NCBI GenBank assembly: GCA_050179685.1
Contig: JBFXEW010000019.1
Location: forward strand, 1-64,000
From: GWE2-40-63 sp050179685
GTDB lineage: Bacteria > Bacteroidota > Bacteroidia > Bacteroidales > SZUA-534
Length of the DNA: 64,000 nt
Reading direction: 5' to 3'
Numbering within the stretch: position 1 is the first letter of the stretch; each line of letters begins with the position of its first letter. A program made the position numbers and the translations under genes. This document shows, piece after piece, positions 42,215 through 51,276 of the stretch. The notes beneath the pieces were generated by a model, which saw only the letters and a program-made list of their open reading frames with translations, was not told where the DNA came from and ran no database searches.

Positions 42215-44170
42215 ATGACTCAAAAAAACAATCAACTGTTCTCCGATAAAAACCGCTCTTTAAGCCAACTCTTCCAGATAGCTGTTGCCCTCTGGTTTTT
42301 CCGTATGGTACTGCCCGGCATGCTTTACCTGTTTTTGCCGGTCTTTATTGCCTTGTTAGGATTTTTACTGCTCAGGCACCATCGGGCCGTCTTTCATAGA
42401 ACGGCTATTTTTGAGTTCCTCAAAACCTTCAACCCCCTGGTTATTTTAGGCTTACTTTTTATTTATGCCCTTTTACTATCCGGCAGTCTTTACGAGCGCT
42501 CCCTCCGCGATTTATTCGAATACGGCGTTAACCTTACTTTTTTGGTGATTTTCTTTAACCTGACCTACAGGGCACGCAAAAAGGCGGGTTTTGTTTATGT
42601 CTTTAACAAGATGACCCGCATAATCTGGATTTCTGCCTTTATCGTGGCTGTTCTGGGTTTAATAAAACACGCTCTGCAGTGGGGTGGGTATAGTCTGCCA
42701 GTGGCAACCCAGTTTGGAACCACCTTTAATCAGGATAAAAACTTCTTTGCCTTATATTCCATGCTGGGTATTATTGGCTTACTGCCCCGTCTGGCCAAAG
42801 CATCCACTTTTTTTCACCGCTTAATAAGTCAAAGCATTTTAGGGGTGTTAATACTGAATATTATATTTTCCTATTCGTACCGTTCCCCTTTGTTGTTGGC
42901 TCTGTTGGCCTTGTTGATGCTGGTTTTGATTGTTTTGGGCCTAACTTCTCAGGCCAACGATTTTATCAAACAACTAAGCCGTAACCTGCGACTTTTTACA
43001 CTGATTTATTTTCTCGCGGCACTAACATTTATTATTGGTTTTTCCAGGGAAAACTCAGGCATCCAAAAGCTCGGAAATAACTACATTGAACAGGTATTTT
43101 CGGTTAATTATAACAAAATCGATGAGTCTTTATTATACCTTACCTTTCATTTCGATAAATGGTCGTATGCCCTCGATTTATTTAATCAACGCTCTACGGC
43201 CGAAAAGTTGCTGGGCGACGGCTTCGATTACCTCTCAGAATATGGTTTGCAATTCAATCAGGATGCTGCTTTAACCGACTATCCGCATAATCCGGTCTTG
43301 TCGGCCCTTTTGTATTCGGGCGTGGTGGGAGCTGTCTTTATTCTTTTCTTTATTTTGGTTGCCTTGTATTATGGAGGCATTTACTTTCGGAAGTATCCAT
43401 TGTATTCCATGATGCTCTATACCTCAATGCTTTTTATTCTTTTCAGTGGAAACAGTCTGTTTAGTGTTCCCATTTTTCTTTTTCTGTTCTCCCTGTCTTT
43501 TATGATTCGGCATCAGGAGATTTCAGAATTGCATCTGATAATGAACCTGCAAAAACCCGGAGCCAAATTCATCAAGGAAACCTTCGATTACATTCTGGCA
43601 TCGCTGGCCTTGGTTTTTTTATCGCCCCTTTTACTGTTTATCAGTCTGGTGGTTGGTTTTACCATGGGATGGCCCGTTGTTTATACCCAGGTACGCATCG
43701 GTCAAAACGGTAAACCCTTTAAGCTGCATAAGTTCCGCAGCATGAAAAAAGTAAAATCCGAGACCACAGTAGCTGCGCGCGAACAAAACCGCATCACACG
43801 CTTTGGTCGGATGATGCGCAAATACAAACTCGATGAATTGCCCGAGCTTTGGAACATTATTCGGGGCGATATGAGTTTTGTAGGCCCTCGTCCCGATGTA
43901 CCCGGTTATGCCGATAAACTGCTGGGCGACGATAGGGTGATTCTTCAGCTCAAGCCCGGATTAACCGGAGCTGCTTCCTTAAAATACATGCACGAAGAAG
44001 AAATCCTGGCAAAGCAACAGGATCCGCAGGAATACAACGACAAGGTTATCTTTCCAGATAAGGTACATGTGAATAAAAAATACATGGAAAAATGGACCCT
44101 TTGGTTAGACCTGAAATTGATTGCTTTAACCGCTATTGGCAGAGCCCTGCACGAAGATCGGTTCTTATAA
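42215..44170 (+). CDS. O-antigen polymerase/ligase fused to an initiating sugar-phosphate transferase
   Basis: A 651-residue fusion. Residues 1 to about 440 form a WaaL/Wzy-type domain with a YPHNPVLSALLYSG loop near 356 and GNSLFSVPIFLFL. Residues about 449-651 form a WcaJ/PglC-like phosphoglycosyltransferase: one membrane helix (ASLALVFLSPLLLFISLVVG), QVRIGQNGKPFKLHKFRSM, the catalytic KLDELPEL and GDMSFVGPRP. The frame is unbroken; an internal Met at MNLQKPG could allow separate synthesis of the second domain. The protein would couple start and growth of a chain, which is unusual. Confidence 0.85.
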   Translation: MTQKNNQLFSDKNRSLSQLFQIAVALWFFRMVLPGMLYLFLPVFIALLGFLLLRHHRAVFHRTAIFEFLKTFNPLVILGLLFIYALLLSGSLYERSLRDLFEYGVNLTFLVIFFNLTYRARKKAGFVYVFNKMTRIIWISAFIVAVLGLIKHALQWGGYSLPVATQFGTTFNQDKNFFALYSMLGIIGLLPRLAKASTFFHRLISQSILGVLILNIIFSYSYRSPLLLALLALLMLVLIVLGLTSQANDFIKQLSRNLRLFTLIYFLAALTFIIGFSRENSGIQKLGNNYIEQVFSVNYNKIDESLLYLTFHFDKWSYALDLFNQRSTAEKLLGDGFDYLSEYGLQFNQDAALTDYPHNPVLSALLYSGVVGAVFILFFILVALYYGGIYFRKYPLYSMMLYTSMLFILFSGNSLFSVPIFLFLFSLSFMIRHQEISELHLIMNLQKPGAKFIKETFDYILASLALVFLSPLLLFISLVVGFTMGWPVVYTQVRIGQNGKPFKLHKFRSMKKVKSETTVAAREQNRITRFGRMMRKYKLDELPELWNIIRGDMSFVGPRPDVPGYADKLLGDDRVILQLKPGLTGAASLKYMHEEEILAKQQDPQEYNDKVIFPDKVHVNKKYMEKWTLWLDLKLIALTAIGRALHEDRFL

Positions 44171-44393
44171 GCATAGCTTTTACTTCATTGTTTTTTTTGA
44201 ATACTTTTATTACGCGATAATTTGTGTAAACGAAATGTAGCATTCTCATACCAAAAGGAATACCTTGTGTTAAGCTGCCCGAAGATAAGGCTGATTCGTG
44301 GAAAACAAAATGAATAGCAGGTAAGCTTTTCCTGAGTCTTGGGCTTAACTTACCCAATTAATTTTAACTGGATTTTAGTTTATGAATAATTTT

Positions 44394-44442
44394 TTCGTGT
44401 AAACCCGCCTGACCATCGGGCAAGTTTGTGTAATTCGTGGCT
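44394..44442 (+). repeat. Leader decamers with GC palindrome before the aminotransferase
   Basis: TTCGTGTAAA, a GC-rich palindrome (44404-44424), TTTGTGTAA and TTCGTGGCT. The ATG follows 34 bp later at 44477. The remaining ~220 bp of the gap from 44171 shows nothing else. Confidence 0.7.
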
Positions 44443-44476
44443 AAGCCTTATATTTAGCCCTCCAAATAATTACTAT

Positions 44477-45610
44477 ATGCACGAAAAAATATGGCTCTCT
44501 CCGCCTCACATGAGTGGCGATGAACAAAAATACATTAAACTCGCTTTCGACGAAAATTACATTGCACCACTGGGTTCGAACCTGACGGGATTCGAAAAAG
44601 AGTTGGGCGCTTACCTGGGTGTTCCCAATGTCTTGATGCTTACCTCGGGAACTTCAGCCATCCACACAGCCATGATGGTTCTGGGAATAAATGATGGCGA
44701 CGAGGTGATTGCACCCACATTTACTTTTGCGGCCTGTGTAAATCCCATCATTTATCAGCGCGCCATTCCGATATTGGTCGATAGTGATCTGGAATCGTGG
44801 AATATGAATCCCCAATTATTGGAAGAGGCTATTAAAGCTCGCTTAAAACTGGGTAAAAAGCCTAAAGCCATAGTTCTGGTCCATTTGTATGGAATGGCAG
44901 CTCATATGAAGCCCATTCGCGATATTGCCGATAATTATAACATTCCAATCATCGAAGATGCTGCCGAAGCTTTGGGCAGTGAATATCATGGTCAGTTATG
45001 TGGTACTTTTGGCGATTTATCCATTATATCGTTTAATGGAAATAAAATAATCACCACCAGTGGAGGAGGTGCTTTAATTTCAAAAAACAGGGATTACATC
45101 GATCGGGCCCGGTTTTTAAGCACACAGGCTAAAGACGATGCACCCCATTACCAGCATTCCGAAATTGGATACAATTACCGAATGAGCAATGTAGTGGCCG
45201 GTATCGGTCGGGGTCAACTCGAAGTGCTTGACAATCGGGTGAAAAAGCGCCGGGCCAATCACGATTTTTATTTTAAACGTTTGGGTAAGATTCCGGGAAT
45301 CACCTTCCTGCGCGAACGTCCGGGAGTGTTTTCCAATTTTTGGCTCACTACCATTGTGGTAAATCCCGAAATAACCGGCGGTGTCAACAGGGAACACCTG
45401 CGACTGGCTTTGGAGGCTGAGAATATTGAAAGTCGCCCGCTTTGGAAACCCATGCATCTGCAACCGGTATTCGAAAAGTATCCAGCCTATGTCGATGGCA
45501 CTTCGGAAGCTCTTTTCAGAGATGGTTTGTGTCTTCCTTCCGGTTCCAACCTAAGCGACGAACAAAAAGAACGAGTTGTAAATGCGATTATAAAAGCTTT
45601 AAAGCGTTAA
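44477..45610 (+). CDS. DegT/DnrJ/EryC1 aminotransferase, EpsN/PglE-like
   Basis: A 377-residue PLP-dependent sugar aminotransferase. The start MHEKIWLSPPHMSGDEQKYI is the usual EpsN/PglE start; an upstream Met at 44426 lies within the leader repeat and is rejected. PLP lysine is K190 in FNGNKIITTSGGGAL. It would aminate a 4-keto-6-deoxy-HexNAc. The PglD-like acetyltransferase usually next to it is missing here. Confidence 0.9.
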   Translation: MHEKIWLSPPHMSGDEQKYIKLAFDENYIAPLGSNLTGFEKELGAYLGVPNVLMLTSGTSAIHTAMMVLGINDGDEVIAPTFTFAACVNPIIYQRAIPILVDSDLESWNMNPQLLEEAIKARLKLGKKPKAIVLVHLYGMAAHMKPIRDIADNYNIPIIEDAAEALGSEYHGQLCGTFGDLSIISFNGNKIITTSGGGALISKNRDYIDRARFLSTQAKDDAPHYQHSEIGYNYRMSNVVAGIGRGQLEVLDNRVKKRRANHDFYFKRLGKIPGITFLRERPGVFSNFWLTTIVVNPEITGGVNREHLRLALEAENIESRPLWKPMHLQPVFEKYPAYVDGTSEALFRDGLCLPSGSNLSDEQKERVVNAIIKALKR

Positions 45611-45669
45611 TATTCTATATTTTTAGTATATGTGCTTAAAGTGGTAACTTTTTAATTTTTATAATTTAA

Positions 45670-45696
45670 TTAGTGTTTATTCGTGCAATTAGTGGC
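45670..45696 (+). repeat. Leader decamer repeat overlapping a flippase start
   Basis: TTAGTGTTTA, TTCGTGCAA and TTAGTGGCT. The two in-frame GTG start candidates of the flippase (45683 and 45692) are part of the repeat. Confidence 0.75.
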
Positions 45697-46954
45697 TAAT
45701 TTTTCAAAAAGTCCCATAGTTAAAAACCTCAGTTTGCTGGTAACCGGGACAGTAGTCGCCCAACTTTTGGTGATTGGCTTCCAGCTGATACTGCGACGCC
45801 TTTATTCGCCCGAAGAATTTGGTGCTTTTGCTGTTTATATGAGCGTTCTGGGAATTGTTGCTACTCTTTCATCGTGGCGCTACGAACAGGCAATATTGCT
45901 TCCCAAAGACGAAAAGAAAGCAGGTGCTGTATTTCTTCTTTCCGTTTTTCTGATGCTGTTGAGTTTTTTGGTGATTAGCCTACTTATTATTTTGTTTCAT
46001 AAACCCATTGCCGCTTTTATTCAACTCAGCGATACTTACAGTTGGTGGCTCTGGTTACTTCCACTTTCTATCTTATTTTTTGGCCTTACTCAGTCGCTGA
46101 ATTATTTGCTGATACGCCATAAAATGTTTGCTTTTTCGGCCGGAAATAAAGTGTGGCGCAGACTAACTGAAGGAGCGAGCCAAAGTTTACTGGGTGGCTT
46201 GGGAAAAACGGTGGGATTAGTGCTTGGTGATTTAATAGGCCAATTTTTAATAGCCCTGAGAACCTGGTACAAGTTACCTCGTTTTAAAAGCCAATGGGAT
46301 GGATTCAAACCATTAAGGGAAGTTGCTTTACAATACAAGGATTTTCCTTTAAAAAACGGAATACCATCGGTTCTAAATGCTTTAAGTCTGATGCTTCCGG
46401 TAATAATCATCAATCGAAAATTTACGCCCGAAGAAACCGGATATTTCGATTTAGCGCGTATAGTGCTAATCATTCCGCTTTCGCTGGTTACAGCATCGCT
46501 GAGTCAGGTGTTACTTCAGCGGTTTACCGAAAAACGAAACGCAAATAGTTCTATGTGGAAAGAAGCAGTAGGAACCTTACTGCCGTTGCTTTTAATAGGT
46601 GTTTTATTTGGCGTCGTAATCCACTTTTTTGGAGCTGAATTATTTCGCTTTGTTTTTGGTGATACCTGGCAAATATCGGGTCAGTTTGCATCAATACTGG
46701 TATGGGCTTTTGCGTTGAAGTTTGTGGTTTCGCCCTTCAATATATTGTTTACCGTCTTCGAAAAAATTGGCTGCTTATCGCTTTGGCAGGTTTTTTATTT
46801 TTTGCTGATACTTTTGCTGGCTTGGTTGCCGTTTGAATCTACAGAAGCATTTTTAATATTTTATTTATGGATAGAAGTAATAAGTTACCTCGTGGTAGCT
46901 CTTATGGATGGAGCTGTGCTGCGCTCGTATGAGAAAAAAATAGATGGAAACTAA
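45683..46954 (+). CDS. Oligosaccharide flippase family protein, second copy
   Basis: A 423-residue MOP-superfamily membrane protein with about 12 helices: SLLVTGTVVAQLLVIGFQLILRRLYSPEEFGAFAVYMSVLGI at the start, and RRLTEGASQSLLG later. It would export a lipid-linked unit. No ATG lies near the start; translation must begin at GTG 45683 or 45692, both supplied by the leader repeat. Low similarity to the flippase at 32549. Confidence 0.85.
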   Translation: MQLVANFSKSPIVKNLSLLVTGTVVAQLLVIGFQLILRRLYSPEEFGAFAVYMSVLGIVATLSSWRYEQAILLPKDEKKAGAVFLLSVFLMLLSFLVISLLIILFHKPIAAFIQLSDTYSWWLWLLPLSILFFGLTQSLNYLLIRHKMFAFSAGNKVWRRLTEGASQSLLGGLGKTVGLVLGDLIGQFLIALRTWYKLPRFKSQWDGFKPLREVALQYKDFPLKNGIPSVLNALSLMLPVIIINRKFTPEETGYFDLARIVLIIPLSLVTASLSQVLLQRFTEKRNANSSMWKEAVGTLLPLLLIGVLFGVVIHFFGAELFRFVFGDTWQISGQFASILVWAFALKFVVSPFNILFTVFEKIGCLSLWQVFYFLLILLLAWLPFESTEAFLIFYLWIEVISYLVVALMDGAVLRSYEKKIDGN

Positions 46955-47042
46955 AATGGAAACTATTAAAATTTGTAAGGTGCTTAATAAATAGATATTT
47001 CTTAATGTTAATAAAGTTGTGTTTTTTTATGGAAAGGAATAA

Positions 47043-47092
47043 CCCGTCTGACCAGCGGGCAGGTTCGTGTTAATTCGTGTTAATTCGTGGAT
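47043..47092 (+). repeat. GC palindrome plus three leader decamers overlapping a glycosyltransferase start
   Basis: A GC-rich palindrome (47043-47063), then TTCGTGTTAA twice and TTCGTGGAT. The GTG start of the next gene (47087) is the GTG of the last decamer. Confidence 0.75.
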
Positions 47093-48220
47093 AAAAATAA
47101 AAATAGAGCAATCTGTCACTTAACCTCGGTGCATCCGCCATTCGATATTCGTATTTTTTATAAAGAATGCGTATCATTGGCCCGGGCTGGTTACCAAACA
47201 AGCTTGATAGCACCCATTGGGGAAGAAACCATCAAAAATGGTGTACGGGTAGTGCCCATCAAATTGCCCGAAAATCGTTTGCTGCGAATACTCATAGCCC
47301 CATTTCGAATGTTTCGTCTGGCCATACAGCAAAAAGCAGCTATTTACCATTTTCACGATCCGGAATTGATGCTTACCGGTATTTTACTCCGCTTGGCAGG
47401 GAAAAAAGTGCTTTATGATATACATGAAAATAATCGGCTGAATATTCTTGACAAAGAATACTTAGGAACATTCTTTAAGAGTGTTTTTTACTGGGGCTAT
47501 TTATGGTTTGAAAAACTTGCCATTCTGTTTTATCACCAATTGGTTTTGGCACTGTCGGAGGAAACTTACAGGCAATATTATTCAGAGAAAAAGTCAACGG
47601 TTGTTTTGAATTTTCCACTATATAAAGATATTATCATTAAAAATAGCGACATAAAAGCTAATATAAGGTTTGTATATGCAGGAGTAGTGCATCCCACAAG
47701 AGGAGTTGTATTCATGATTGAGTTAATAGCCAGACTGAATGAGAAAGGGCTTAATGCATCGCTTGATCTGGTTGGAGCTATAAGACCTGATGGATTTTTT
47801 GAAGAAATTCAAAAGCTTTCAAAAGACTACCATATTACAGAAAAAGTGAATATACACGGTTTTGTTGATGCTCCTGATGTCTCGAAATACCTGGCCGGAG
47901 CTGATTTTGGTTTGGTATTTTTATATCCCTATTTAAGATATAAAGAAGCTTTGCCCACTAAGATTTTTGAGTACATGCAACAGGGTTTGCCGGTTATTAC
48001 CAATGATTTTCCCCTCTATAAAAACTATGTTGAAGAAATGCAAACCGGCATTTGTATCGACATTGAAAAATTGGATGAAGCTATAAATCGAATTTTGCTC
48101 TTGCTTGACAATCCGAATAGTTGTCAGCAAATGGCTCAAAATGGCATTGAACTTACTCAAAACCGATTTAACTGGAGCACGCAGGAGGCAAAACTCCTGG
48201 AATTATATGCGTCTTTGTAA
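47087..48220 (+). CDS. Glycosyltransferase family 4
   Basis: A 377-residue GT-B enzyme. CHLTSVHPPFDIRIFYKECVSLARAGYQ is the start typical of this subfamily, YDIHENNRL lies in the N-domain, and ALPTKIFEYMQQGLPVI is the donor-site region. GTG 47087 is the only reasonable start and comes from the leader repeat. Donor sugar unknown. Confidence 0.88.
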   Translation: MDKNKNRAICHLTSVHPPFDIRIFYKECVSLARAGYQTSLIAPIGEETIKNGVRVVPIKLPENRLLRILIAPFRMFRLAIQQKAAIYHFHDPELMLTGILLRLAGKKVLYDIHENNRLNILDKEYLGTFFKSVFYWGYLWFEKLAILFYHQLVLALSEETYRQYYSEKKSTVVLNFPLYKDIIIKNSDIKANIRFVYAGVVHPTRGVVFMIELIARLNEKGLNASLDLVGAIRPDGFFEEIQKLSKDYHITEKVNIHGFVDAPDVSKYLAGADFGLVFLYPYLRYKEALPTKIFEYMQQGLPVITNDFPLYKNYVEEMQTGICIDIEKLDEAINRILLLLDNPNSCQQMAQNGIELTQNRFNWSTQEAKLLELYASL

Positions 48221-48263
48221 CCAGATTCCTGGTTTTCGGGTTTTGCTTTTGTTTAAAATCCTT

Positions 48264-48280
48264 TAAATTCGTGGATAAAA
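48264..48280 (+). repeat. Single leader decamer before the GT2 gene
   Basis: AATTCGTGGATAAAA-type unit. Its GTG (48271) is in frame with the glycosyltransferase but is probably not the true start. Confidence 0.55.
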
Positions 48281-48288
48281 TAAATTTT

Positions 48289-49314
48289 GTGAAAGTCAGC
48301 GTAATTATTCCCTGTTATAACGAAGAACTTTATATCTCAGCCTGCCTGGAATCCTTGGTAAATGGTTCCTTTCCAAAGGAGCAACTTGAGATTCTGGTGG
48401 TTGATGGGGGCAGTACTGATAAAACCAAAGCTTTGGTTCTTCAGTTGCAGAAAGTTCATCCACAAATACATTGGATGGAAAACCCCCGACAAAAAACTCC
48501 TTTTGCTTTGAATCTGGGTATCCAAAATGCTTCGCATTCGTTTTTACTTATTGCCGGAGCGCATGCAATTTATCCAACAGATTATTTATCGCGTTTAACC
48601 GAATTAATTTTACAACCCGGGATTGATGCCGTTGGCGGAGCTATTGAAACCCGGGTGAAGAACAATACTTCCAAAACCCGGGCCATTCAGTTTGTGCTTT
48701 CGCATCGCTTTGGAGTCGGAAATTCCCTGTTTCGGATTGGTGCCAACCAGTTAATAGAAGTGGATACGGTACCTTTTGGTTTGTACAAAAAAGAAGTCTT
48801 TGAAAAGTCCGGGCTTTATAACGAAAAACTTATCCGGAATCATGATATAGAATTATCGAAAAGGATAAAACAGCAAGGGTTTCGTATTTGGATGGAGCCA
48901 AACTTGAAAGTAGCCTATTTTGCCCGGGAAACTTTTTCAGGTCTGGCCCGAAACAATTACGGAAACGGATTCTGGAATATTCGCACCTTATTTATAACCC
49001 GAAAACTCAAATCGCTGGGATTAAGACATTACATTCCCCTGGTTTTTTTGCTCTCGCTGATTTTGCCTCTTATTCTTGCCCTGATATTCGATGCTCGCTT
49101 AATTTTTCCGGCTCTGGCATCCTTTGGTTTTTACTTGCTTTTTGTAGCAGGAATTGGATTTATAAATCGAAAAGCGGTAAACCTCTATTACCTGGTACTG
49201 GCTTTTTTTGTTTTGCACTTTTCTTATGGATTTGGTTCCCTTAGGGGTTTTTTTTCAGGGTTTGGTGATACGGGAAAACGTAAAGAAATGAAACTTCAAA
49301 AATCAAAGCTGTGA
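48289..49314 (+). CDS. Glycosyltransferase family 2 with C-terminal membrane helices
   Basis: A 341-residue inverting GT-A enzyme, ExoA-like. VSVIIPCYNEELYISACLESL opens the fold, VVDGGSTDKT binds the nucleotide, and three hydrophobic segments follow from about residue 250. GTG 48289 gives the usual start close to VSVIIPCYNEE; a GTG at 48271 inside the leader repeat would add six residues. It shares a GTGA overlap with the next gene. Confidence 0.88.
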   Translation: MKVSVIIPCYNEELYISACLESLVNGSFPKEQLEILVVDGGSTDKTKALVLQLQKVHPQIHWMENPRQKTPFALNLGIQNASHSFLLIAGAHAIYPTDYLSRLTELILQPGIDAVGGAIETRVKNNTSKTRAIQFVLSHRFGVGNSLFRIGANQLIEVDTVPFGLYKKEVFEKSGLYNEKLIRNHDIELSKRIKQQGFRIWMEPNLKVAYFARETFSGLARNNYGNGFWNIRTLFITRKLKSLGLRHYIPLVFLLSLILPLILALIFDARLIFPALASFGFYLLFVAGIGFINRKAVNLYYLVLAFFVLHFSYGFGSLRGFFSGFGDTGKRKEMKLQKSKL

Positions 49315-50195
49315 CTTACCTGAATCGCTACGAGGAACTTTTAAAGCAACAGGATATTAATTACCTCCGCTTGGGTGATTTGTTGTTGCGCGAATACGGT
49401 TCCATTATTATTCCTCTGGGGCCGGCACTTATTCCTGAACCAACTACTCAAATTGATACCGCTACTGTTTTTAGTCATTTGAAAGGTAAACTGCTATGGT
49501 GGTCGCATCAAAAACCCGGATATGATTCAAATAACTGGTATGCGGTAATAAAAGATAAGCATTTAAGTCTGGATGAGTACCGCACAGCAAATATCCGTAA
49601 TCAAATTAGAAAAGGATTAAAAAACTTTGAAATAAAAAGGATTGAGCCCGAATTGTTGGTTCAGCAGGGCTTTGTCATATATCAAAAAGCATTTGAGGCT
49701 TTTAATACAAAGGCTCCCATGGAATTAACAGAATATCAAAAATTCATAACAACATTGCACGATTTCGATGATATCATTCATGTAGTTGGCGTATTCCATC
49801 AGCAAAAGCTAATAGGCTATGCCTTAATCTATTGTTACGGAACCCTGGAAGCAGGTATTTCTGAAATAAGGATACTTCCCGAATATAACAACCTATATCC
49901 TTCGTATGCGTTGTTTCATTGGTTATCAGAAGAATACCTGGCAAAGAGAAAGTTTGAATACATAAGTGATGGATATCGGAATTTGCTGCATGAGACAAAC
50001 ATTCAGGACTTGTTAATCCGTAAATTTGGGTTTAGAAAACAGGGATTATACCTTGAATGCGAGTTGAAAAAGCCCTTCAATTATTTTTTTAATAGTTATT
50101 CGCTGCCCTTATTAAAATTGGTTTCTTTTAATCGGGTTAGAGCCATCACTACGCTGTTGGAAATAAGGCAGCAACAAAAAAGGCTACCGAAGTAG
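49311..50195 (+). CDS. GNAT/FemAB-like acyltransferase
   Basis: A 294-residue protein resembling the GNAT/FemAB fold: TANIRNQIRKGLKNFEIKRI, VVGVFHQQKLIGYALIYCYG and GISEIRILPEYNNLYPSYALFHWLSEEYL fit an acyl-CoA or aminoacyl transferase. It starts at GTG 49311, overlapping the GT2 stop by 4 bp. The likely job is N- or O-acylation of a sugar in the glycan; this is inferred. It ends the plus-strand run of the locus. Confidence 0.65.
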   Translation: MTYLNRYEELLKQQDINYLRLGDLLLREYGSIIIPLGPALIPEPTTQIDTATVFSHLKGKLLWWSHQKPGYDSNNWYAVIKDKHLSLDEYRTANIRNQIRKGLKNFEIKRIEPELLVQQGFVIYQKAFEAFNTKAPMELTEYQKFITTLHDFDDIIHVVGVFHQQKLIGYALIYCYGTLEAGISEIRILPEYNNLYPSYALFHWLSEEYLAKRKFEYISDGYRNLLHETNIQDLLIRKFGFRKQGLYLECELKKPFNYFFNSYSLPLLKLVSFNRVRAITTLLEIRQQQKRLPK

Positions 50196-50212
50196 CCTTT
50201 GATGCAATTGTT

Positions 50213-51253
50213 CTATTCTTTAATGAACTGTAGTATCTCTTTTTTATTACGCCAGAGCAGTGCAACCAGTAATCCCAGCAACAAACTTACGGCCAAATAT
50301 TTTATACTCACTTTTTCTTCTTTCTCAATATTTACCGGATTGTTTACCGGAACAAACTTACTGATAAAGCGGAAAGGTTCGGTGTTCAGCTCTAGGGCGG
50401 TTATGTTTTCATGATTTTTGGTTTCCAGTCCTAAAGTTACATCATGCAACAATCGGGTGGGTTCTTCTTCCTCTGGTGTGGTCGAAAGTAATATTTTATC
50501 GAAAGGAATAACGCCCACATTTTTTTCCAGTCGTTCTTTATCTTTTATAAAATACTCGTAATATTTTAAACTATCGAGTATCGTCAGTTCCGAATTAATG
50601 CGTTTGATTTCCGATTCGAGATTGCGTCTTTTTACGGCGGTTATTTGCTCCAATCGGGGATAAGTGTGAAGAAAAGATTCAAACTTATTTTGAATGGTTT
50701 CAATGTATTCCGGATGAAAAATCAGTAACTGCACCAAAAAACGGTTGTTAATCTTTTCTGCAGCATTAATGGTATCGGGTTCAAACATATTTTCATAATC
50801 CACCTCGTCGGCAACACCGTCTTTATTTTTATCAATCAGCCAATAAGCATCAATGCTTTTGATGCTGGCCGCTTCGCTTACCGAGATGTTAAGCATCTGG
50901 CTCAATGCAATGGAATCACGAGTTTGACAAACGGTGCTTAATGAATTGGTATATTCTATCAGGTTCGAACTGCTCACTGTAAAAGTCTGAATAGTAGCAT
51001 TGGTGCGGTAGTAAGGAACAGTGTGTTTAACCTGAAACTTACCTGCTACAATACCCAGCAAGGCAAAAGCAATTAGAATATGGATATTTTTTAGGCTAAA
51101 CTTTAAGCTTTCTTTACCGGCAATAAAAATCCAGAAAAGAATTTTGCCTATCAGGTTAAAGAATTTGCTAAAGAGATTGCTGATGCCGTTTCCCATGCGC
51201 GAAAACAATTCAATTAAATCAATTTCTTGTGGGGTGTTCTTATTTTCTGTCAT
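50213..51253 (-). CDS. Wzz-like polysaccharide chain-length regulator with a calcium-loop motif
   Basis: A 346-residue protein with the Wzz/PCP layout: cytoplasmic N-terminus, a first membrane helix near residues 53-70, a large periplasmic part and a second helix near 321-337 (AVSLLLGLLVALLW). The periplasmic region is coiled-coil-like at about 195-235. Residues 141-152 (DKNKDGVADEVD) exactly match the D-x-N-x-D-G-x-x-D-x-x-D calcium loop seen in thrombospondin type 3 repeats. It is convergent with the acyltransferase gene. Control of chain length is inferred from topology. Confidence 0.75.
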   Translation of the reverse strand: MTENKNTPQEIDLIELFSRMGNGISNLFSKFFNLIGKILFWIFIAGKESLKFSLKNIHILIAFALLGIVAGKFQVKHTVPYYRTNATIQTFTVSSSNLIEYTNSLSTVCQTRDSIALSQMLNISVSEAASIKSIDAYWLIDKNKDGVADEVDYENMFEPDTINAAEKINNRFLVQLLIFHPEYIETIQNKFESFLHTYPRLEQITAVKRRNLESEIKRINSELTILDSLKYYEYFIKDKERLEKNVGVIPFDKILLSTTPEEEEPTRLLHDVTLGLETKNHENITALELNTEPFRFISKFVPVNNPVNIEKEEKVSIKYLAVSLLLGLLVALLWRNKKEILQFIKE

Positions 51254-51276
51254 AATATGATTAATTAATTTAGGGC

